Assembly: GCA_003223065.1 (NCBI GenBank) | Contig: QHXU01000320.1 | Span: 1-8,109, forward strand | Length of the DNA stretch: 8,109 bases | Source of the DNA: Acidobacteriota bacterium | GTDB taxonomy: Bacteria; Acidobacteriota; Terriglobia; Bryobacterales; Bryobacteraceae | Reading direction: 5' to 3' | Shown: piece by piece, positions 1-5,339 of the stretch | Position numbering within the stretch: position 1 is the first letter of the stretch | Layout of the letters: each line of letters opens with the position of its first letter | Notes under the pieces: model-generated | The model's database searches: none | Told to the model about the DNA's origin: nothing | What the model saw: only the letters and a program-made list of their open reading frames with translations | Position numbers and translations under genes: made by a program

Positions 1-157
1 CAAAGTCGACGGCCACGCCTAGGATCCCAATGAGAGCAAAGGCCGCAGCAGCCATCGTGATGAGCACGAAGCCACGCTCGCGGCCATGCCGGCATGAAGC
101 CGAAATGTTCCGTGGCATCGCGACGCCGTCGTGGATTTCAACAGAGTTTGGACGCAT
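1..157 (-). CDS. TadE/TadG-like pilus-assembly protein, N-terminal fragment (runs off left edge)
   Basis: This is a partial reading frame of 52 codons that continues beyond base 1. After a short basic N-terminal stretch it has the signature RERGFVLITMAAAAF followed by ALIGILGVAVDF. That is a basic-residue stop, a single hydrophobic helix and an AVD-type ending, typical of the N-terminus of TadE/TadG-like (Flp pilus assembly, putative Tad-like) proteins, which are anchored in the inner membrane by this helix. I chose the ATG at 157 because GGAGGG (minus strand of 169-174) lies 11 bases upstream. A second in-frame ATG at 118 has no visible ribosome binding site but begins nearer the basic segment. 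The gene lies 194 bases downstream of the efflux gene on the same strand, so it may or may not be co-transcribed. The assignment rests on about 30 residues only, and another single-pass membrane protein is possible. Confidence 0.55.
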   Translation of the reverse strand, partial: MRPNSVEIHDGVAMPRNISASCRHGRERGFVLITMAAAAFALIGILGVAVDF

Positions 158-168
158 CTCTACTCTAG

Positions 169-174
169 CCCTCC
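169..174 (-). promoter_or_regulatory. Ribosome binding site of the Tad-like gene
   Basis: The minus strand reads GGAGGG here, 11 bases before the ATG at 157. It favours that start over the in-frame ATG at 118, which has no purine-rich sequence in front of it. Confidence 0.45.
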
Positions 175-351
175 GGCTGCATTCACACAGGATTCAGACC
201 TATATTCATAACAGTATGATGGATCTGCGGACTATAGAATCGGGCACATGGAGTAGACTGGCTGAAAAAAGTACCTAAACAGCCGATGACGACCGGACTA
301 TGTCATACAGGTCTGCTCGTTTAGTCTTAAGCATCCGCCCAGGCAGGGCAG

Positions 352-1650
352 TCATTGTGGAATCACCTCCCTGCCCACGGCCATATTCATTTGGGCGGCC
401 GCGACTAGGTGGGATCCAATCAAATTTAGATACGCCAGCCGCGTGTCTCGATACGATTTTTCCGAATCCAAATATTCAAGCAGCGATGCGCCCCCGCGCC
501 TGTAAGAGAATGCAACCGTGTCGCGGACATCGATCGCCAGCGGCAGGTATTTGGCTTTATAAGTACGGAGAAGGTTCAAACCGCTGACGAGCGTCACATA
601 GGCGGAATCCACGTCGCTCGAGACCTGCGCCTGAGCAACATCGTGCTGCCGCTCGTTGCGGCGGATATCGATTAGGGTTCGCTCCTTTTCACCTTGATTC
701 CGATCGAATATGCGAAGGGGAATGGCGACACTGGCGCCGAGCGTGTTGAAGTCAAACGGATTGTTGAACGAAGGATTGCGCGAATACCACCCGCTGAACG
801 TTGGATCGGTCGAGCCGTTTGCAATCGCGAGCTGGTGGTTGATCTTCGCTAATTCGACATTTCGCGTCGCCGCTGTAAGATCCGGGCGGGATTCGAGGGC
901 GACCCTCCGGAACTCTTCCAACGGCATCAATGAATCAACAAAATCATATGCGCCCGTAACGTCGAACTGGTCGATCGGGGTGCGGTCATTCAGTAGAGTG
1001 AGCAGTTGGATCTTGGCTGTGCGACGATTCACCGTAGCCGTTTCGAAATCGGACTCGAACTGAACACGCTGGAGTTCCTGACGGTTGAGGTCCATTCGGG
1101 ATAGGTCGCCTGCCTGGAAGCGGGTGCGGTTCAGCCCGAGCTCGCGGTCCCAGTAGTCCAGGTTTTCTCTTGCGTTTTGGAGCACCGCCTCCGCCTCTAA
1201 GACTTGAACGAATGCGTTTCGCAGGTTGAATAGGAGTGTCCGTTGTTGATCGGCATAGGTCAGTTCGGTTACCGCCGTTGATTGCCTTGCGGCATTAAGT
1301 CGCAACTCCCGCTTGTGCCGCCTTTCGTGCAAATAGCTGAGTGTGGTTGTGAACATCGTTCCGGCAAAAGGCCGCCAGATTCCTTCATAAGGTGTGATTT
1401 GAGTGCCATCGGTCAGCAGAGTAAATTCCGGATTCGGGCGCAGATAAGCCGTAATCTCAGCAGCGCGCGACTCATCGATGCTAAGCTTGGCCGCCTGCAA
1501 GGTCGGATTCGTAGCCTGAAACTTCTCCTTGATCTGCTGCCAGGTAAATCCGGTTTGCGCGAAAGCTGTGGCGGGCAAAAAACCAAGGGCCGCAATCGCA
1601 AAGTACTGCAGGTGCTTTAACCACGGTACACGTATCATTGAATGATCCAT
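352..1650 (-). CDS. TolC/CzcC-family outer-membrane efflux protein
   Basis: This 432-residue protein is the usual length of a CzcC/TolC-type outer-membrane factor, the trimeric channel that completes a tripartite efflux pump. Residues 1-31 form a signal peptide: basic residues, a hydrophobic core and a cleavage site after AFA, before Q32. The rest shows the two-fold outer-membrane efflux repeat (about 35-230 and 245-430) of long amphipathic helices. Telling segments are NPTLQAAKLSIDESRA near the start, RFQAGDLSRMDLNRQELQ in the first half, the second-half equivalents SRPDLTAATRNVELAK and ASVAIPLRIFDRNQGE, and YRRGGASLLEYLDSEKSYRD near the end. The ATG at 1650 is preceded by GGAG and GAGAGG on the minus strand. 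No inner-membrane RND pump or membrane-fusion partner is in the window, so the substrate (metal or organic) cannot be told. CzcC-like is the closest resemblance I recognise. Confidence 0.88.
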   Translation of the reverse strand: MDHSMIRVPWLKHLQYFAIAALGFLPATAFAQTGFTWQQIKEKFQATNPTLQAAKLSIDESRAAEITAYLRPNPEFTLLTDGTQITPYEGIWRPFAGTMFTTTLSYLHERRHKRELRLNAARQSTAVTELTYADQQRTLLFNLRNAFVQVLEAEAVLQNARENLDYWDRELGLNRTRFQAGDLSRMDLNRQELQRVQFESDFETATVNRRTAKIQLLTLLNDRTPIDQFDVTGAYDFVDSLMPLEEFRRVALESRPDLTAATRNVELAKINHQLAIANGSTDPTFSGWYSRNPSFNNPFDFNTLGASVAIPLRIFDRNQGEKERTLIDIRRNERQHDVAQAQVSSDVDSAYVTLVSGLNLLRTYKAKYLPLAIDVRDTVAFSYRRGGASLLEYLDSEKSYRDTRLAYLNLIGSHLVAAAQMNMAVGREVIPQ

Positions 1651-1652
1651 AA

Positions 1653-1663
1653 CCTCTCACTCC
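1653..1663 (-). promoter_or_regulatory. Ribosome binding site of the efflux gene
   Basis: Read on the minus strand this is GGAGTGAGAGG, with GGAG 9 bases from the ATG at 1650. It supports this start over the in-frame ATG four codons downstream. Confidence 0.55.
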
Positions 1664-1850
1664 ATAACTTTCACTTCGGCCACCCGCGATGAGAGAAGGC
1701 GTTACGGCACCAAGGGGCGCAGTACAAAATGGCTTTAGGTCCGGCCTTCACTCAGGCTGGGCTTACTCGCATCTAACCTTCAGACGAGCACTTGGCCAGA
1801 CGCTGGAAGGCAATGCGGGCACCCTGAACGCAGGAGACTCAACCTGACCG

Positions 1851-2564
1851 CTAGGTGAAGGGCAGGAGTTCTGGCGGCGCTTTAATCGTACGAGCTGTCC
1901 AGAGCCGCAATTGACGCCGTATTCGGGCGGTCTCGCGCCGCAATCGCTTTCTTGGACATTCCGGCGGCAGTTTCTCGACACGGTAAGAATTTGGTCCCAG
2001 AATGCGTGCGCGGATGCGCTTCTCCGCCTGTGCTTGAGAGACCCAAGTGAAATTCTGAGAGCTCGAAGACGACGGGCGGTAGGGCACTAGTGGAAGAGTA
2101 TAGAAGTCTGCGGCAACTGGACCGGGATCAGCCGATAGAACGAAATTACCTTTGCCGTCACCCAACCAAATATCCGTCGGTTGGACTCCATCCTCGGATT
2201 CGTCTATAAGGTCGAGGTTGGCGTCGTGGTTTACATCAGCTGCGTAAAGAACGCGGTTGGAACCCGCCGGATGGAGACCTCCCAGTTGGCGCTTGCCGAG
2301 CCCATCCAGTTTTATCTCGAGCATCTGGCCACCGTGTCCTTCCGGCACAAACGCGACAGTGTCCGGCCGGTTATCGTTATTCAGATCGACCACAAGAGGC
2401 GGCCTTAAGAATCCAGTTGATTCGATTACAGATCGAGGGGCTAGACATGCGGCGATGCTGGACGGAAGCAGCCTCCCGGTGATCCGCGCGGCTCCGGCGA
2501 GTGAAATTGCGGTAATGAGACACGCCGCTGATACGAACGGTCGGCTCAGGCGCCGAGACTGCAT
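1851..2564 (-). CDS. Small exported protein with FG-GAP/VCBS-like calcium loops
   Basis: This gene encodes a 237-residue protein from the ATG at 2564. A GTG at 2582 would add six residues, and neither start has a good ribosome binding site. Residues about 10-26 are hydrophobic (FVSAACLITAISLAGAA) and look like a signal peptide or membrane anchor. Two aspartate-rich loops, DLNNDNRPD (about 60-68) and DVNHDANLD (about 110-118), match the DxNxDxxxD calcium-binding pattern of FG-GAP/VCBS repeat proteins. The second is followed by DIWLGDGKGNF, the usual strand after such a loop. Only two repeats are visible, too few for a full seven-bladed propeller, so it is either a minimal or divergent member. 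The C-terminal 40 residues are strongly basic (KRLRRETARIRRQLRL). It lies 200 bases upstream of the outer-membrane efflux gene on the same strand and could be transcribed with it. Its function is unknown. Confidence 0.65.
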   Translation of the reverse strand: MQSRRLSRPFVSAACLITAISLAGAARITGRLLPSSIAACLAPRSVIESTGFLRPPLVVDLNNDNRPDTVAFVPEGHGGQMLEIKLDGLGKRQLGGLHPAGSNRVLYAADVNHDANLDLIDESEDGVQPTDIWLGDGKGNFVLSADPGPVAADFYTLPLVPYRPSSSSSQNFTWVSQAQAEKRIRARILGPNSYRVEKLPPECPRKRLRRETARIRRQLRLWTARTIKAPPELLPFT

Positions 2565-2609
2565 AGAGTTTTCAGGTACCACACCGAGAGTAGTATCATG
2601 GGCTGCTAT

Positions 2610-2634
2610 GTTTAAGTTCCACAGGCACTTAAAC
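2610..2634. promoter_or_regulatory. Perfect 8-bp inverted repeat, candidate operator or leader hairpin
   Basis: GTTTAAGT (2610-2617) and ACTTAAAC (2627-2634) are exact reverse complements separated by the 9 bases TCCACAGGC. The dyad lies in the divergent intergenic region, 46 bases upstream of the ATG of the minus-strand calcium-loop gene and 215 bases from the plus-strand protease gene. Its size and symmetry fit a dimeric repressor site. It could also form a hairpin in the minus-strand leader. No regulator gene is in the window, and I see no convincing -10/-35 pair beside it. Confidence 0.4.
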
Positions 2635-2833
2635 GGTTTTCGCAGCTCCGTTTGGATCGAGAAAGAGGATGGGAAAACGTCAAATTGGATCGTATTGGCC
2701 TCTTGCCTGGATCAGGTCTTCTAGTGCCCCGTAGTACCTGCTAGGCGAAATCCTGAGTGCTAGCTCGGGTGTTACCTCCTGCATTACGTCATCGGTTCTT
2801 CCGAACACCTACAAGGGAACATTCCACACAGAC

Positions 2834-2838
2834 GGAGG
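2834..2838 (+). promoter_or_regulatory. Ribosome binding site of the metalloprotease gene
   Basis: GGAGG lies 10 bases before the ATG at 2849 and fixes that start, which is also directly followed by a signal peptide. Confidence 0.6.
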
Positions 2839-2848
2839 CCGGTACTAC

Positions 2849-4759
2849 ATGAATTCGTGCGGCAACGCATTTCTTTCGCGTGTTGCGATTGTGCTGATAA
2901 GCACAGTCCCTTTGGTGGCCCAGCATAGCCCCAACGCGGAAAATGCCCGCTCATCGAACACTTCTTTGCTGCGACTTTACGCGCAATATCTGAACGCCTC
3001 GCCTGCGCAGAAACCGGCGCTGAGAACACAAGCTGCCGCTATCCTCGCGCAGCGTGCCGCCCTATTTGGCGCTCTGATTCAGAACGACCCGCACACGGCC
3101 CTTCAGTTCGCGTTTTCGCAGGACCTGCTCGACGCACTCTTACAGGCTTTTCCGGATTCCGCACCCCTGCTCGAATCCCGCGGCGTCTGGCAGGGCCAGG
3201 CCGATGTCTGGGTGCTGGATGCGGCGGATATGAGGAATTCGAAAACGGCCATACAATTGAACGCCGCCCAGGAACGCCTCGACGTTGTCTTTGCGGATGG
3301 TCCCCCGAAGGGTCTCCGGTGCGGCAGCGTCCTGACCGTTCGAGGTGTTCGAAGAGGTACTACTGTCGCGGCCGACGGCGGTACCGTATCATCGTCGACT
3401 CTTCCGGCCGCAACTTGCAGCACGACCGGGTCTCAGAATACCGCTGTCTTGCTCGTTACTTTCCCTGGTGTTACTCCTTCGCTCACTCCATCCGCCGTGT
3501 ACAACATGATGTTCGGCGCCGGAAACAGGTCCTTGGATGGGTACTGGCGTGACGTCTCGTACGGTAAGACGTCGGCCACCGGTAACGTCTTCGGCTGGTA
3601 CACTCTGCCGAACTCGTACACTTGCGACCAGTATTCGAGCATTCAGTCCGCCGCGATAGCGGCTGCGGATAACGACGTCTATTTTCCAAACTACACCCGG
3701 ATTTTTATTGTCTTTCCAAAGCCGGCCAACTGCACCTATGGCGGGCTCGGCACTGTGGGATGCACGAGCGTCACTTCGGCCGACGGCGCTTCTAATGCGT
3801 CAGTAGCGTGGCTGATCGCCGATTACCTCGGCTCGAATGATCAAGGCGTGGAAATGGCCGCACATGAGGGCGGTCACAATCTAGGACTTAACCACTCGCG
3901 TTCCCGCGATTTCGGCACGGACACGCTCGGAGCCCTCGGCGCCTTGGGAACCGTGAGCGAGTACGGCGATAATTTCTCCCCGATGGGCTATTACAATCTC
4001 GGGCATTATGCAGCCCAGCAGAAATACCAGTTGGGATGGCTTCCCGCCGCTAACGTGCAAACCATCCAATCCGGCGGAGCCTTTTCCATCGCACCATTCG
4101 AGTGGAACACGGCGGCTGTCCAAGCTCTGAAAGTACAGCGTGGGACTGGAAATGATGACTGGCTGTGGATCGAATACCGGCAGCCCATTGGAAATTACGA
4201 ATCGACACTGTCATCGCAGATATTCTCGGGCGCGACAATTCGATACGTTGACTCGAACACGGGTGCTTACACCGATTTACTCGATTACACGCCCCAAACC
4301 AGTTCCTGGTCTGATCCCGATCTCAGCGCCGGTCTCACATGGGTCGATCCGTACACGAACGTTTCTATTGCCTCGCAGAACGCCACATCGAATGGGCTGA
4401 CGGTGAGTGTCAACTACGGAGCAGGGACGTGTACGCCAGGGAATCCCACCGTGGCGGTATCGCCGGCGAATCCAACGGTGGAACGGTGGCGGCGGGCAAT
4501 AGCGTCAACTACAGCGTCACAATTACAAACACCGACTCCGCGGCGTGCGCCAGCACGGCCTTTAGCCTCGGGACGTCTCAGCCGTCCGGGTGGACCGCGG
4601 CGGTGTCGCCCACTTTGGTCACACTCACCGCCGGACAGAGCGCTACGGTCACCATGTCTCAGGGGCCCCCGTCAAGCACGTCGACCGGAACGTATGCTGT
4701 GGCCGCAATTGCGTCCGCGGGTACGCGATCCGGAACGGGGAACGCAAACTGTTCGGTAA
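2849..4759 (+). CDS. Secreted M11/gametolysin-like zinc metalloprotease (frame broken after residue 544)
   Basis: The open frame encodes 636 residues. Residues 1-24 are a signal peptide ending LVA before Q25. Residues about 30-150 are helical and alanine/leucine rich and look like a propeptide. The catalytic part spans about 190-530. It contains HEGGHNLGLNH at 339-349, the metzincin zinc site HExxHxxGxxH (ligands H339, H343, H349; catalytic E340), and a Met-turn SPMGYY with M379, followed by AAQQKYQLGWL. The flanking text (DGYWRDVSYGKTSATG, VFGWYTLP) resembles peptidase M11 (gametolysin) proteins. The enzyme should act outside the cell on proteins or peptides. Residues up to V544 make sense. 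From E545 the frame is displaced by a tandem 8-base duplication at 4474-4489, and the last 92 residues are an unrelated Arg/Pro-rich tail. The catalytic domain is intact, so a truncated product could still be active. The intended gene probably spans 2849-5070 (737 residues). Confidence 0.82.
   Translation: MNSCGNAFLSRVAIVLISTVPLVAQHSPNAENARSSNTSLLRLYAQYLNASPAQKPALRTQAAAILAQRAALFGALIQNDPHTALQFAFSQDLLDALLQAFPDSAPLLESRGVWQGQADVWVLDAADMRNSKTAIQLNAAQERLDVVFADGPPKGLRCGSVLTVRGVRRGTTVAADGGTVSSSTLPAATCSTTGSQNTAVLLVTFPGVTPSLTPSAVYNMMFGAGNRSLDGYWRDVSYGKTSATGNVFGWYTLPNSYTCDQYSSIQSAAIAAADNDVYFPNYTRIFIVFPKPANCTYGGLGTVGCTSVTSADGASNASVAWLIADYLGSNDQGVEMAAHEGGHNLGLNHSRSRDFGTDTLGALGALGTVSEYGDNFSPMGYYNLGHYAAQQKYQLGWLPAANVQTIQSGGAFSIAPFEWNTAAVQALKVQRGTGNDDWLWIEYRQPIGNYESTLSSQIFSGATIRYVDSNTGAYTDLLDYTPQTSSWSDPDLSAGLTWVDPYTNVSIASQNATSNGLTVSVNYGAGTCTPGNPTVAVSPANPTVERWRRAIASTTASQLQTPTPRRAPARPLASGRLSRPGGPRRCRPLWSHSPPDRALRSPCLRGPRQARRPERMLWPQLRPRVRDPERGTQTVR
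4474..4489. repeat. Tandem duplication of the 8-mer AACGGTGG that shifts the protease frame
   Basis: AACGGTGG occurs twice without spacing (4474-4481, 4482-4489). With both copies the frame used from 2849 leaves sense after the codons for SPANPTV. With one copy removed, the codons read NPTVAAGNSVNY and stay open to the stop at 5068-5070. The arithmetic fits exactly: 2849-5070 is 2222 bases, and minus 8 gives 2214, or 738 codons. Confidence 0.85.
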
Positions 4760-5070
4760 CCGCTCCCTCTCCGCTGAGCGTGACACTTGCCATCAGCGGA
4801 TCGACATTCTCGGCCCGCTCCACCGTGCCCATCACCGCGACCGTGCTGTCAGGAAACTTGCCCACGTCCGGAGCCACCGTGCAGTTCACAATGACCAAGC
4901 CCAACGGAACAAAGAGCACCTACACCGGGACGACGAATGCCAACGGGCAGGTGGCGTGGAACTATAAATTCGGCCCCAAGGATCCTAGCGGTACCTACAA
5001 GGTCACGGCAACCGCGACTCGTGGATCGCAGACAGCGCAGAGCACCGCCGCGACATTTGTGGTCCAATAA
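4483..5070 (+). CDS. Displaced C-terminal part of the metalloprotease: NEW3-like and Ig-like domains
   Basis: This is the continuation of the protease gene in the next frame. It begins where the 8-base duplication ends, with no start codon or ribosome binding site of its own. The first in-frame ATG is at 4654, inside a domain. The segment from about 4483 to 4770 (AAGNSVNYSVTITNTDSAAC, then QPSGWTAAVSPTLVTL and TAGQSATVTM) has the pattern of an NPCBM-associated NEW3-type beta-sandwich, as seen after secreted peptidases and glycosidases. The segment from 4771 to 5067 (PLSVTLAISGSTFSARSTVP to the end, with SGATVQFTMTKPNGT and ANGQVAWNYKF) looks like a bacterial Ig-like fold. Such domains usually tether or position an extracellular enzyme on its substrate or the cell surface. 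The open frame formally extends back to an ATG at 4339, but 4339-4482 is out-of-frame protease sequence. As the DNA stands this part is probably untranslated. Confidence 0.7.
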   Translation, partial: TVAAGNSVNYSVTITNTDSAACASTAFSLGTSQPSGWTAAVSPTLVTLTAGQSATVTMSQGPPSSTSTGTYAVAAIASAGTRSGTGNANCSVTAPSPLSVTLAISGSTFSARSTVPITATVLSGNLPTSGATVQFTMTKPNGTKSTYTGTTNANGQVAWNYKFGPKDPSGTYKVTATATRGSQTAQSTAATFVVQ

Positions 5071-5075
5071 CACCT

Positions 5076-5112
5076 GTCGATTCCCGGGTACTCGGGATCC
5101 CGCCTTCTCGAC
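5076..5112 (+). terminator. Weak nested stem-loop after the protease gene
   Basis: Six bases after the stop codon, GTCGA (5076-5080) can pair with TCGAC (5108-5112), and inside it TCCCG (5082-5086) can pair with CGGGA (5093-5097) around a 6-base loop. No T-run follows, so an intrinsic terminator is not shown. In the rest of the 5071-5339 intergenic stretch I see no gene and no clear promoter. Confidence 0.2.
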
Positions 5113-5330
5113 GCATGTTAACCATTGGGAGGATCGCAGTGTACTCCACAGGCAGCAGTACCTAGAAAATTCTTGCGCTCCAGAAATAACCGTAGTAGCA
5201 TACCGTTTACCCATGTGACCGTCGTAGGTTATCTCGGCCTGATTGGGTAAGGGCGTCCACGTAAACCTGGTCACGATTAGCCAAAGGATAGTTTCGTCTA
5301 AAAATCGCAGTTGATCCTGTCACATATATC

Positions 5331-5336
5331 GGAGGG
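5331..5336 (+). promoter_or_regulatory. Ribosome binding site of the repeat-protein gene, with ambiguous TTG start
   Basis: GGAGGG is the only strong ribosome binding sequence here. No ATG or GTG lies in frame nearby: three in-frame TTG codons follow at 5340, 5346 and 5352. Spacing is only 3 bases to the first and 9 to the second, so 5346 may be the real start. The choice changes the protein by only two residues. Confidence 0.55.
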
Positions 5337-5339
5337 TAC

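Noticed and set aside
342..375. GGCAGGG/CCCTGCC inverted repeat spanning the stop codon of the efflux gene, as a terminator
   Set aside because: The loop is 20 bases, the stem overlaps coding sequence and no T-run follows on the minus strand.
710..1063. Plus-strand open frame within the efflux gene
   Set aside because: It lies wholly opposite a well-supported TolC-family gene and encodes nothing recognisable.
1741..1760. CCGGCC/GGCTGG imperfect hairpin between the two minus-strand genes as a terminator
   Set aside because: The six-pair stem contains a mismatch and lacks a T-run on the minus strand, so separation of the two genes is not shown.
4339..4482. Separate gene starting at the ATG at 4339
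   Set aside because: This part is out-of-frame protease sequence. Recognisable protein begins only at the 8-base duplication, so the open frame is a continuation, not an independent gene.
4545..4759. Arg/Pro-rich tail of the 636-residue protease as a real functional peptide
   Set aside because: The alternative frame here encodes clear beta-sandwich domains, so the basic tail is a by-product of the frameshift.
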